A stretch of 21,263 nt of DNA from the NCBI GenBank assembly GCA_050010135.1, contig JBEKLP010000043.1:1-21263 (forward strand). Direction: 5' to 3'. This DNA is from FEN-1073 sp050010135. Lineage in GTDB: Bacteria; Chloroflexota; Anaerolineae; Anaerolineales; RBG-16-64-43. The notes under the pieces were generated by a model. The model was not told the origin of the DNA. It made no database searches and worked only from the letters and a program-made list of their open reading frames with translations. This document shows, one piece after another, positions 1-7,639 of this stretch (positions within the stretch are counted from its first letter, which is position 1; every line of letters begins with the position of its first letter). Position numbers and translations under genes: made by a program.

Positions 1-1025
1 TCCTGAAGGAACTTCCCAGCGCCCAGATCGTCATCCTGTCCGTACAAAACGAACCCGATTACATGCGGCGCGCCATGCTGGCCGGTGCGAGGGATTTTCT
101 GCCCAAACCGCCTTCGGCCGACGAGTTAGTCAGCACAATTCGTAAAGTCGGTCAGCGGGCTCTGACCCAAGCGGTTATTGCGCCCGCCGTTCAAGGACCG
201 GGAGCTCCCGTCAGCGCATCCGCGGCGCATGGAGTTCATGGCAAAATCATCGTCGTATACAGTCCCCGGGGTGGCGTCGGCAGGACCATGGTCTCCACAA
301 ATCTGGCGCTCGCCCTGCAAACCGAAGATACTCCTACGATCATCGTAGATGCTGCGCTTCAATTCGGCGATGTTGCGGCGTGTTTAAATCTGCAAACTCG
401 GAACAGCCTCATCGACCTGGTTGATCAGGTGGGGGAATTGGACACCGAACTGGTGGAGCGCATCTCGGTTCATCATCCCTCCGGCTTGAAAGTCATCGCC
501 GCGCCAGCAAGACCGGAGCAGGCCGAGGCCGTCCAGGGCGCGCAAGTGAGCAAAGTCCTCCATTTTCTGGCCACGATGTACCACTACGTGGTGATCGACA
601 CCTCTTCCGCTCTCAATGAATCCACAATCGGCGCCATCGATTCCAGTGATATTGTGGTCCTCATCGGTGCACCGGACCTGCCGACGATAAAGAACTTACG
701 CATGTTCTTCGACTTGAGCGAAGCGCTGAATCTGACACCGCAAAAGATCGTTCTCATCATGAACCGCATGGATAAGCGTTATGGGATTTCGGCCGAAAAG
801 GTGGCCGATTTGTTGAAGCAGCCCATTCTGGCTCAGATTCCCTTCGACGACCGGGTGGTACCGCTCTCAACCAACAACGGCGAACCGTTGATTCTACAGG
901 ATCGAACCAAACCAGTGGCTCGCGCCATTCTGGAAATGGCCCAGGCCATCAAAACCCGCTTGGCGGAAATCGCGCATTCCAATCAAGAGGAGAAGAAACC
1001 GGCTGCGGTCGCTAAGGTCCGATGA
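1..1025 (+). CDS. cpaE: CpaE/TadZ-type pilus-localisation ATPase, 5' end outside window
   Basis: MinD/ParA-like ATPase that places the Tad (Flp) pilus secretion machine at the inner face of the membrane. The frame is open from base 3, so the gene starts upstream. Its first visible residues, including AQIVILSV and, after the ATG at 63, AGARDFLPKP, are the end of a response-regulator receiver-like domain, as in CpaE/TadZ. A linker follows, then the P-loop domain. Counting from the ATG at 63, the P-loop PRGGVGRT is at 68-75, an Asp after the second strand at D96, and the Walker B strand VVIDTSS around 176-182. Both lysines of the usual KGGxGKT motif are Arg here. The gene lies 29 bases before cpaF in the same operon. 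The family call is secure. Whether this copy hydrolyses ATP is uncertain because TadZ proteins often have altered P-loops. Confidence 0.9.
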   Translation, partial: LKELPSAQIVILSVQNEPDYMRRAMLAGARDFLPKPPSADELVSTIRKVGQRALTQAVIAPAVQGPGAPVSASAAHGVHGKIIVVYSPRGGVGRTMVSTNLALALQTEDTPTIIVDAALQFGDVAACLNLQTRNSLIDLVDQVGELDTELVERISVHHPSGLKVIAAPARPEQAEAVQGAQVSKVLHFLATMYHYVVIDTSSALNESTIGAIDSSDIVVLIGAPDLPTIKNLRMFFDLSEALNLTPQKIVLIMNRMDKRYGISAEKVADLLKQPILAQIPFDDRVVPLSTNNGEPLILQDRTKPVARAILEMAQAIKTRLAEIAHSNQEEKKPAAVAKVR

Positions 1026-1054
1026 CACACTTGCTGCAGAAAGGAAGATAAACC

Positions 1055-2455
1055 GTGTCACTCCTTAAGAGAATCGAGCAAGGACAATCTCAGACGCCTC
1101 AACAGGAAGACCTCAGCGCGTCTCGGCTTGCCGAATTGCGATCCCGCCGCCCGGCATCCCAATCCACCGTCCAAGCCGGAACGCGCGACGCGTATTTCGA
1201 TTTAAAAACCCGGGTCCAGAACAAATTATTGGGGGAACTGGATCCGTCGATGGACGTCAACCGAACTGCGGAAGTTCGCCGCACGATCGAAGAGCTTTTC
1301 GAGAACATCCTCGCCGAAGAGAGCATCGCCCTCTCCCGCGCGGAAAAGAAGAGGCTCTTTGAGGCGATCGTCGCGGAGATCCTCGGGTTTGGCCCCTTGG
1401 AGCCCCTTTTGGCGGATGAGGGGATTACCGAAATCATGGTCAACGGCTCCAAGAACGTCTATATTGAGCGGAAGGGTAAAGTTGAGCGGGTTCCGGTGAG
1501 CTTCGAGAGCGACGAACATGTTATGCGGATTATCGACCGGATCGTCTCTCCTTTGGGCCGCCGGATCGACGAGTCGAGCCCATATGTCGATGCCCGCCTC
1601 CCGGACGGATCCCGCGTCAATGCGGTCATTCCGCCAATTTCACTTGTCGGCCCGGTGTTGACCATCCGTAAATTCGCAAAAATCCCCATCACCGTCGACG
1701 ATCTGATCCGATTTGGGAGCATCACCGCGGAGGCCATCGAATTCCTTAAGGCGTGTGTCTCATCCCGGCTGAACATAGTAATCTCCGGAGGTACCGGCTC
1801 GGGAAAAACTACGCTGCTGAACATCCTCTCCCAGTTCATTCCCGCGGACGAACGGATCATTACCATCGAGAACGCGGCGGAGTTACAGCTCCGCCAGGAT
1901 CACGTCGTCTCCCTGGAATCCCGACCGCCCAATATCGAAGGGCGGGGGGAAGTAACCATTCGCGATCTCGTGGTCAACGCGTTGCGGATGCGCCCCGAAA
2001 GGATCGTGGTGGGAGAGGTGCGCGATGACGCCGCCTTGGACATGCTGCAAGCGATGAACACCGGCCATGACGGCTCCATGACCACTTTGCACTCCAACAG
2101 CCCTCGCGATACGCTTTCCCGTCTGGAGACCATGGTCATGATGGCGGGAATGGACCTCCCATCCAGGGCCATCCGGGAGCAAATCGCCTCCGCCATCAAT
2201 CTCATCGTGCATCAGGAACGACTCCGGGACGGCTCACGACACATCACGTACATCACCGAAGTGCAGGGTATGGAAGGCGATGTGATCACCATGACGGATT
2301 TATTCGTGTTTGAACAGACCGGCATTGAATCGGGGCGGGTCGTCGGACGCCTCCGGCCGACCGGTTTGCGCCCGAAGTTTATGGATAGAATCGAAGCTTC
2401 CGGGATTCACCTGCCCGCATCGGTGTTTGGCATCGGTGAGCGGTTGCGCTATTAA
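1055..2455 (+). CDS. cpaF: CpaF/TadA secretion ATPase of the Tad pilus
   Basis: Hexameric GspE/VirB11-family ATPase that powers assembly of Flp pili at the cytoplasmic membrane. The start is GTG at 1055, with AAGGAAG about eight bases upstream. The protein has 466 residues, normal for CpaF. An N-terminal helical region leads into the domain beginning around GFGPLEPLL (111-119). The Walker A motif GGTGSGKT is at 245-252. The Asp-box region IENAAEL (around 271) and the HDGSMTTLHSNSP His box (338-350) are intact. Walker B lies in RIVVGEVRD (316-324). Nothing is missing, so the enzyme should be active. It sits between cpaE and tadB, 16 bases before the tadB start, which fits one transcript. Confidence 0.96.
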   Translation: MSLLKRIEQGQSQTPQQEDLSASRLAELRSRRPASQSTVQAGTRDAYFDLKTRVQNKLLGELDPSMDVNRTAEVRRTIEELFENILAEESIALSRAEKKRLFEAIVAEILGFGPLEPLLADEGITEIMVNGSKNVYIERKGKVERVPVSFESDEHVMRIIDRIVSPLGRRIDESSPYVDARLPDGSRVNAVIPPISLVGPVLTIRKFAKIPITVDDLIRFGSITAEAIEFLKACVSSRLNIVISGGTGSGKTTLLNILSQFIPADERIITIENAAELQLRQDHVVSLESRPPNIEGRGEVTIRDLVVNALRMRPERIVVGEVRDDAALDMLQAMNTGHDGSMTTLHSNSPRDTLSRLETMVMMAGMDLPSRAIREQIASAINLIVHQERLRDGSRHITYITEVQGMEGDVITMTDLFVFEQTGIESGRVVGRLRPTGLRPKFMDRIEASGIHLPASVFGIGERLRY

Positions 2456-2471
2456 ATCCGGAGAAAAAACC

Positions 2472-3437
2472 ATGTCCGTTTCGCTGATTTCCATCATCTT
2501 CGTCGCCATCGCCATCGGCCTGCTTCTGTTTGCCTTCCTCAGCTCGGGGGAATCCTCCGTCGAAGAGAGATTAAGCCGCTATACGGAACTCACCGCACCG
2601 GCCGATGCGGAATCTCCCAAGGAAGAAAAGGCCAAGTCCTCACCGCTCACGGATTATCTGGATCGGTCCTTTTCCCAATCGACCTGGTTTGAGGGCATCT
2701 CCAAGGATCTGGCGCAGGCCGATCTCAAATTGCGTCCCACGGAATATATTTTTCTGATCGTGATCGCCAGCTTGGGGACTGGAGTGCTGGCGGGATTTAT
2801 TTTCGGTAGCATTATTTTTGGATTGATCGGTGCGATCGGAGGGATTTTTATTCCCGGGTTGTACGTATCGCGGAAAAAAAATGGGCGCCTGCACCAATTC
2901 GAAGCCCAATTGGCGGACATGCTGAACTTAAGCGTTAACAGCCTTCGGGCCGGCTATTCGGTCATCCAAGCCCTTGAGTCGGTCTCCAAGGAAATGCCGA
3001 ACCCCACCAATGTTGAAATTCGCCGCGTGGTCCAGGAAGTCCAGATCGGCCTGACGTTGGACACGGCTCTGGAAAATCTTCTCCGTCGGATGAGCAGTCC
3101 GGATTTAAAGCTCATCGTCACCGCCATTAATATTCAGCGCGAGGTCGGCGGCAATCTGGCCGAAATTCTGGATACGATTTCCCACACCATCCGGGAACGG
3201 GTGCGGATCAAGGGTGAAATCCGGGTGCTAACGTCCCAACAGACCGTCACGGGCTATCTGATCGGGTTTTTACCCTTCGCCCTGGCCGGCTTTTTGTATC
3301 TCGATAACCGGAAATACATTATGAGATTCTTTGATCCCGACACGCGGACTTGCGGCATTCCGATGGTGGTTTGCGGGTTGTTGCTGATTTTCTCCGGTTT
3401 CTTCATCATCAGCAAAATTGTGGCAATCGAAGTTTAA
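2472..3437 (+). CDS. tadB: TadB-type inner-membrane platform protein (T2SS F domain)
   Basis: Polytopic membrane protein forming, with TadC, the platform on which the CpaF ATPase acts. I place the start at the ATG at 2472, preceded by a GGAG motif a few bases away. The frame is open further upstream, but only inside cpaF. The protein has 321 residues. It has a hydrophobic segment at about 4-24, a charged cytosolic stretch, two hydrophobic segments between about 92 and 133, and the cytosolic F domain (QLADMLNLSVNSLRAG near 146-161). Two C-terminal membrane segments end the protein. The order cpaF-tadB-tadC is the standard Tad arrangement. Confidence 0.93.
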   Translation: MSVSLISIIFVAIAIGLLLFAFLSSGESSVEERLSRYTELTAPADAESPKEEKAKSSPLTDYLDRSFSQSTWFEGISKDLAQADLKLRPTEYIFLIVIASLGTGVLAGFIFGSIIFGLIGAIGGIFIPGLYVSRKKNGRLHQFEAQLADMLNLSVNSLRAGYSVIQALESVSKEMPNPTNVEIRRVVQEVQIGLTLDTALENLLRRMSSPDLKLIVTAINIQREVGGNLAEILDTISHTIRERVRIKGEIRVLTSQQTVTGYLIGFLPFALAGFLYLDNRKYIMRFFDPDTRTCGIPMVVCGLLLIFSGFFIISKIVAIEV

Positions 3438-3446
3438 AGGGCAACC

Positions 3447-4400
3447 ATGTTGATTTTCATTGTTATTGGCGTCGTCATTCTGGGGGCAGGGCTCCTGGTC
3501 TATGCAGCCATTCGGATGCCGAAGGATGAGACCCCGCTGGATTCCCGGCTTTCCGAGTATGCAGGCCGCGATGTTCCGATCAGCCTGGAAGAGATCGAAT
3601 TGCAGCAGCCGTTCGCCGAACGGGTCATCCTCCCACTTTTAAAAGGGGTCAGCGATTTCGTCGTCCGGTTTACCCCCGCCGCCAACATCCAGACAATCCA
3701 GGAAAAACTTAACATGGCGGGAAACCCCTGGGGAATGCAAGCCCCGGCATATTGGTCACTGCAAATCATCTTTGCCGCTTTTTTCGGCGGATTGTTGCTT
3801 TTCCTTTTCGTTTTCGGATCGATGAAGCTTCAGTGGTGGTTGTCCCTTGGGCTGGTATTGCTGGGCGTGGTATTCGGTTACTTTTTTCCGCGATTATATT
3901 TGGACAGCCGGATCAGCAGACGGCAGAATAACATCCGCAAGGCGATGCCGGACGCCCTGGATCTGCTCACCATTTGCGTGGAAGCAGGTCTGGGATTCGA
4001 TTCCGCTATGTCGAAAGTGAATGAAGAATGGGAAAATGAATTAAGCGCCGCCTTCGGGAGGGTGATCCAGGAAATCCGGCTCGGCAAGTTGCGTCGTGAC
4101 GCGTTAAAGGACATGGCCGAGCGGGTTGGTCTTTCCGAAATGACGAGTTTCGTCGCGGCCGTTGTCCAATCGGAGCAATTGGGCGTAAGCATGTCCCGGG
4201 TATTGCGCATCCAGGCCGATCAAATGCGTCTGCGCCGGCGGCAACGGGCCGAGGAAAAAGCCCGCCAGGCGCCGGTCATCATGATGCTCCCGCTGGTGTT
4301 TCTGATCTTTCCTTCGATCCTCATCGTGCTCCTCGGCCCCGCGGGGTTGATTCTCTTCACCTCCCCCGTCGGGAAGATGTTCTTTGGTGGTGGGGGATAA
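3447..4400 (+). CDS. tadC: TadC-type inner-membrane platform protein (T2SS F domain)
   Basis: Second platform protein of the Tad pilus machine, paralogous to TadB. It has 317 residues and an ATG start nine bases after the tadB stop, with AAAGGG upstream. There is an N-terminal membrane segment (about 2-21) and two more near 101-123 and 130-152. The hallmark TadC stretch MPDALDLLTICVEAGLGF follows. The F domain ends in a basic stretch (RLRRRQRAEEKARQAP) before two C-terminal hydrophobic segments. Its stop overlaps the comF start (TAATG), so comF may be translationally coupled. No Flp pilin, prepilin peptidase, TadD or TadG gene is visible after it, so the cluster is incomplete within this window. 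Confidence 0.93.
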   Translation: MLIFIVIGVVILGAGLLVYAAIRMPKDETPLDSRLSEYAGRDVPISLEEIELQQPFAERVILPLLKGVSDFVVRFTPAANIQTIQEKLNMAGNPWGMQAPAYWSLQIIFAAFFGGLLLFLFVFGSMKLQWWLSLGLVLLGVVFGYFFPRLYLDSRISRRQNNIRKAMPDALDLLTICVEAGLGFDSAMSKVNEEWENELSAAFGRVIQEIRLGKLRRDALKDMAERVGLSEMTSFVAAVVQSEQLGVSMSRVLRIQADQMRLRRRQRAEEKARQAPVIMMLPLVFLIFPSILIVLLGPAGLILFTSPVGKMFFGGGG

Positions 4401-5245
4401 TGCGCGTTCTTCCATCCAAGCGCCGAGGAACCGTCGGTTCTCAATCTTTCCATTTTCTGTATAGGAATTTTGTCGATCTTTTTTTTCCACCGCGTTGCGT
4501 GGAATGCCATTCCGTCGGCCGCTCCATTTGCGGGAAATGCTTCCCGCTCATCGAATGGATCGGAGTTCCGATCTGCCGCGTTTGCGGCCAGCCGCTTGGA
4601 AATTCCATCCGCCACTCGTGCGTCGACCCCCATTTGCTCCAATGGGTTCGATCCGCAGCCGTTTTTTCCGGACCCATGCGGCGCGCCATCCACGCGCTCA
4701 AATATTCTTCCGATCGTACCCTGGCTTCGTTTCTAGTGGATATTTCCTTTGCTCATTTTCCCCCGCTCACTATGGATTTCGACCGCATTATTCCGGTCCC
4801 CTTGGGGCGGATCCGGGAGCGGAAACGGGGCTATAATCAATCCGTGTTGCTTGCCGAAGCGCTATCTCTACAGACGGGGATACCGGTTGACACCAAGTGT
4901 CTGATCCGATCGCGTGAAACAAAATCCCAGGTCGGTTTATCCCACGACGAACGAAGACAAAATGTGGCTCGGGCTTTTTCTGCAACATCCGTCACGGGTC
5001 GAAAAGTTATTATCGTGGACGACGTTTGCACAACGGGGGCTACCCTGCAGAGCTGCGCCGCTTCCCTGATCGATGCAGGAGCTCGATCGGTTGCCGGCTG
5101 GACGCTTGCCCGTGCGATTCTTCCCGGGATCGATCTGCATTCCCAACTTATCGGAGGTAAAGATGACCATCAGGATCCTTATCAACACATCGGAAATGGA
5201 AATGACGCCTCATTTGAAGGAGTATGTGGAGAAGAAACTTCTTAA
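4400..5245 (+). CDS. comF: ComF-family phosphoribosyltransferase-like protein
   Basis: ComF-family protein, linked in other bacteria to processing of imported single-stranded DNA during natural transformation and acting in the cytoplasm. It has 281 residues and its ATG overlaps the tadC stop. An N-terminal zinc-binding region contains Cys33, 36, 44, 47, 59, 62 and 74. The phosphoribosyltransferase fold follows, with RKRGYNQS at 141-148 and the PRPP loop VIIVDDVCTTGAT at 203-215. Family members usually end shortly after a segment like TLARA (about 235-239). This one runs about 40 residues further, and that tail lies in an 83-base overlap with hpf. The tail is polar and low in recognisable structure, so it may be non-functional or reflect a lost stop. 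The position after Tad genes suggests a competence-related role, but this is inference. Confidence 0.88.
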   Translation: MRVLPSKRRGTVGSQSFHFLYRNFVDLFFPPRCVECHSVGRSICGKCFPLIEWIGVPICRVCGQPLGNSIRHSCVDPHLLQWVRSAAVFSGPMRRAIHALKYSSDRTLASFLVDISFAHFPPLTMDFDRIIPVPLGRIRERKRGYNQSVLLAEALSLQTGIPVDTKCLIRSRETKSQVGLSHDERRQNVARAFSATSVTGRKVIIVDDVCTTGATLQSCAASLIDAGARSVAGWTLARAILPGIDLHSQLIGGKDDHQDPYQHIGNGNDASFEGVCGEETS

Positions 5246-5723
5246 ATTAAACCGTTTGCTGGATAATCTGGATGAGGCCAGGGTGGAATTAAAGTTCAAC
5301 TCCTCGGTCCGCAGCGCTTCCGACAAACACGTGGCGCAGCTGACGGTCCGTGGAAAAAATCTTCTCCTGCGGGCTGAAGAACGAAGCGAGGATATCTATA
5401 CGTCCATCGACGTGGCGTTGGATAAATTACACCGCCAATTGGAAAAATTCAAGGGGAAGCATATGCACGTGCGCGAAGAGCATACGGCGCTCGACGCGGA
5501 TGCCGATGTTTCCCGCCCGAAGGAGGAATCCTCCAACGCCCCCATCGTCCGCAGGAAATCATTCCTGCTGGAGCCGATGAACGAAAAAGAGGCCATGGAG
5601 CAGATGCAAATGCTGGGTCACGAAGAATTCTTTTTATTCCAGAATATGCAAAACGGAAAAATTAACGTTATCTACAAGCGAAGGGACGGATCGTATGGAT
5701 TGCTGGAACCGGAAATTCGGTAG
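5163..5723 (+). CDS. hpf: Long-form ribosome hibernation-promoting factor
   Basis: Binds the decoding region of the 30S subunit and dimerises 70S ribosomes into inactive 100S particles in non-growing cells. I choose the ATG at 5163 because a clear Shine-Dalgarno (GGAGGT) stands about six bases upstream and the protein then opens with TIRILINTSEMEMTPHLKEY, the start of the S30AE domain. The frame is also open upstream to 5073, but only inside comF. The protein has 186 residues. The N-terminal S30AE domain is at about 1-100, with an acidic linker to about 125. The C-terminal dimerisation domain is at about 127-183, including EEFFLFQNMQNGKINVIYKR and DGSYGLLEP. It overlaps the comF 3' end by 83 bases and shares its transcript. 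Confidence 0.95.
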   Translation: MTIRILINTSEMEMTPHLKEYVEKKLLKLNRLLDNLDEARVELKFNSSVRSASDKHVAQLTVRGKNLLLRAEERSEDIYTSIDVALDKLHRQLEKFKGKHMHVREEHTALDADADVSRPKEESSNAPIVRRKSFLLEPMNEKEAMEQMQMLGHEEFFLFQNMQNGKINVIYKRRDGSYGLLEPEIR

Positions 5724-5730
5724 GAGGGAT

Positions 5731-5752
5731 CGGTCCGGCCGCTAGCGGACCG
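5731..5752. terminator. Weak hairpin between convergent hpf and ABC permease
   Basis: A perfect 7-bp GC-rich stem (CGGTCCG / CGGACCG) with an 8-base loop lies right after the hpf stop. The permease stop codon of the other strand is inside it. Only a short T run (TTT) follows on the plus strand and none on the minus strand. It could end transcription between the two converging units, but it is not a textbook intrinsic terminator. Confidence 0.4.
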
Positions 5753-6503
5753 TTTGCAATCCCCATCGTTCGCGAATGGCCCGTTCGACGGGGGCGAAGA
5801 TTAATAAATCCACCGTCAATCCAATCAGGACGATGATTAACATCACGGCGATCACCTGGCTCATGTCATTGAGTTCCCTTCCCATGGTTAGCAAAAAACC
5901 GATGCCCAATCCGGCGTACAATAATTCGCCGGCCATCAAGGAACGCCAAGCAAACGACCAACCGAGTTTCATTCCTGAAATGATGGATGGCAAGGCTGCG
6001 GGTAGAATGACCCGGAAATATAATTGGAACCCCGCGGCTCCCATCGTTTTCGCCGCATGAAGGAACAGGGGGGGCGTATTGCGGATTCCATCCGCGGTGG
6101 CCAAGGATATCGATAGAACCGCCCCCATGATCACGACGAAGATGATGGCCTTATCCGATAACCCGAACCATAGAAGCGCCAGAGGCAGCCAGCAAACACT
6201 GGGAAGAGCCTGCAAACCTAATAAGAGCGAGCCGAGCGTTTTTTGGACCAGTTGAATTCTACCCAAGAGCACGCCGAGTGTAATCCCGAGCACGAGGGAT
6301 ATTCCATACCCGATGGCAATCCGGCGGAGGCTGACGGAAATGGCCAGCGGGTAACTGCCGTCGGCGAATCCATTCCAAATCGATACAATAACTTTCCCCG
6401 GTGAGGGAAAAATATACGAGGGCCAGATTTGCAGAAGGGCCAATATCTCCCAGACCGCCAACAGCAGGAGATAGAACCCGATTCTAAGCAGCCAATTTTT
6501 CAT
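5742..6503 (-). CDS. ABC transporter permease, NitT/TauT (SsuC/TauC-like) family
   Basis: Membrane permease of an importer in the nitrate/sulfonate/taurine class. The start chosen is the ATG at 6503, preceded by AAGGAA. The frame is open to 6575, but only within the ATPase gene. The protein has 253 residues, normal for the family. Several hydrophobic segments are visible (FYLLLLAVWEILALL near the N-terminus, then GYGISLVLGITLGVLLG and others). The cytoplasmic coupling (EAA) loop AAKTMGAAGFQLYFRVILP is followed by GWSFAWRSLMAGEL, typical of this family. Its 5' end overlaps the ATPase by 20 bases, indicating coupling. The substrate cannot be read from the sequence. Sulfonate, taurine, nitrate and thiamine-precursor transporters share these features. 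Confidence 0.88.
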   Translation of the reverse strand: MKNWLLRIGFYLLLLAVWEILALLQIWPSYIFPSPGKVIVSIWNGFADGSYPLAISVSLRRIAIGYGISLVLGITLGVLLGRIQLVQKTLGSLLLGLQALPSVCWLPLALLWFGLSDKAIIFVVIMGAVLSISLATADGIRNTPPLFLHAAKTMGAAGFQLYFRVILPAALPSIISGMKLGWSFAWRSLMAGELLYAGLGIGFLLTMGRELNDMSQVIAVMLIIVLIGLTVDLLIFAPVERAIRERWGLQTVR

Positions 6504-7290
6504 GGTCGAGTTCCTTCTGTTGGGCGGCCAGGACCTCTTCGCGCAAATCGGAAAGCAACTCACGCACTGCATCAATCAGTGCATAGTCCTCGATATGGCG
6601 CGGGCGCGGTAATTCGCATCGAAAATCTCTTTTTAGCCTTCCGGGTCTGGCGGATAGCAACAGGACCCGATCCCCCAACACCAAAGCCTCACGCACATTA
6701 TGAGTGACAAACAAGATGGTCTTACCGGTCTTGGCCCAGATTTCCTGCAACTCCGCATGCAACATGTCCCGGGTCTGGGCGTCCAACGCCGCAAACGGTT
6801 CGTCCATGAGCAGAATATCTGGCTCGATCGCCAGGGCGCGGGCCAGCGCCACGCGTTGTTTCATTCCTCCGGACAATTCGTGCATGTATGCTTTTCGAAA
6901 ACTGCTCAAACCGACCATCCGGAGATATTCCCCGAGCTTCGGGGCCTGCTTTTTCCTTGGCATCCCGATGCAATCCAATCCAAAGGCGACATTATCCACA
7001 ACATTGAGCCAAGGGAATAAAGCGGGTTCCTGAAAAATCTCCACACGGTCCCGTCCGGGTCCAGATATTTCCTTTCCATCCACAAGAACCGTTCCAGAAT
7101 CCGGTTTATCCAACCCGGCGATGATGTTTAATAGGGTGGTTTTTCCGCACCCCGACGGACCGAGGATGCAGATGAATTCTCCCGCCCCAACGTCAAAGGA
7201 TAAATTCTCCAGCGCAATAGTGGATTCGCGGTGGCTATGAAGAAATGTCTTGTAAACGGACCTGACCGAGAGTTTCACAATATCTCCCAT
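6484..7290 (-). CDS. ABC transporter ATPase, NitT/TauT (SsuB/TauB-like) family
   Basis: ATP-binding subunit that drives the adjacent permease. It has 268 residues with all nucleotide-binding motifs intact: Walker A GPSGCGKTT (44-52), Q-loop in IFQEPALFPW (Q87), signature LSGGMKQR (139-146), Walker B ILLMDEP (159-165), D-loop AALD and the H-loop His197. The FQEPALFPWLNV stretch is characteristic of SsuB/TauB/NrtD proteins. The ATG at 7290 has no Shine-Dalgarno. A GTG four codons in (7278) has GGGAG five bases before it and may be the real start. No periplasmic-binding-protein gene is adjacent, so the transporter is either an orphan pair or uses a binding protein encoded elsewhere. Confidence 0.9.
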   Translation of the reverse strand: MGDIVKLSVRSVYKTFLHSHRESTIALENLSFDVGAGEFICILGPSGCGKTTLLNIIAGLDKPDSGTVLVDGKEISGPGRDRVEIFQEPALFPWLNVVDNVAFGLDCIGMPRKKQAPKLGEYLRMVGLSSFRKAYMHELSGGMKQRVALARALAIEPDILLMDEPFAALDAQTRDMLHAELQEIWAKTGKTILFVTHNVREALVLGDRVLLLSARPGRLKRDFRCELPRPRHIEDYALIDAVRELLSDLREEVLAAQQKELDHEKLAA

Positions 7291-7308
7291 GAGGTTGGTC
7301 GAGAGTAT

Positions 7309-7542
7309 TTATTTTATTTTGTTATTGAGTTTGAATGAGCGGCAATTGCCTGGGATCCCAATAGTATTTGGATGGGGTCGGCGAAAGGAATCCATTCCAT
7401 CTATCCTGCAAACGACGATATGACGATCGTTAAATCCAAAACCGCTTCCCATTCCGGCGGTTCGTATCCATATGTTCCAAACCAGGAATCCCGCCAGGGA
7501 AACCATCGTCAAGAAACAAGAAGCTCCAAAAAGAAAAGCCAT
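7309..7542 (-). CDS. Doubtful small ORF with one hydrophobic segment
   Basis: A 77-codon frame lies 18 bases upstream of the ATPase gene on the same strand. Its first 26 residues form one hydrophobic segment (MAFLFGASCFLTMVSLAGFL) that could be a signal peptide or membrane anchor. The rest matches nothing I recognise. The Shine-Dalgarno region is weak. In the second half the other two minus-strand frames also read as plausible protein (for example WNGFLSPTPSKYYWDPRQLP in one), which could mean a frameshifted remnant. A decayed binding-protein signal sequence is conceivable given the transporter next door, but nothing proves it. The rest of 7291-7639 holds only a candidate promoter. Confidence 0.25.
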   Translation of the reverse strand: MAFLFGASCFLTMVSLAGFLVWNIWIRTAGMGSGFGFNDRHIVVCRIDGMDSFRRPHPNTIGIPGNCRSFKLNNKIK

Positions 7543-7579
7543 CTTGATATATTTCAGCCCTTTTTTCCTTTTATTTCAA

Positions 7580-7591
7580 GTATAATTATAC
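7580..7591. promoter_or_regulatory. GTATAATTATAC palindrome, candidate -10 region before ligA
   Basis: A perfect 12-base palindrome, GTATAATTATAC, contains a consensus TATAAT on both strands about 50 bases upstream of the ligA start, in an AT-rich patch. No good -35 hexamer is found at 16-18 bases on either side, so promoter activity is a guess. It could serve ligA on the plus strand and the transporter genes on the minus strand. Confidence 0.35.
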
Positions 7592-7639
7592 CGCGAGCCG
7601 CGATTTTTAATATACCTCACGGGATAGACGCTTTACTCG

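Noticed and set aside
2310..2471. N-terminal extension of TadB
   Set aside because: It lies wholly inside cpaF in another frame. The ATG at 2472 has a Shine-Dalgarno and gives the expected membrane-segment start.
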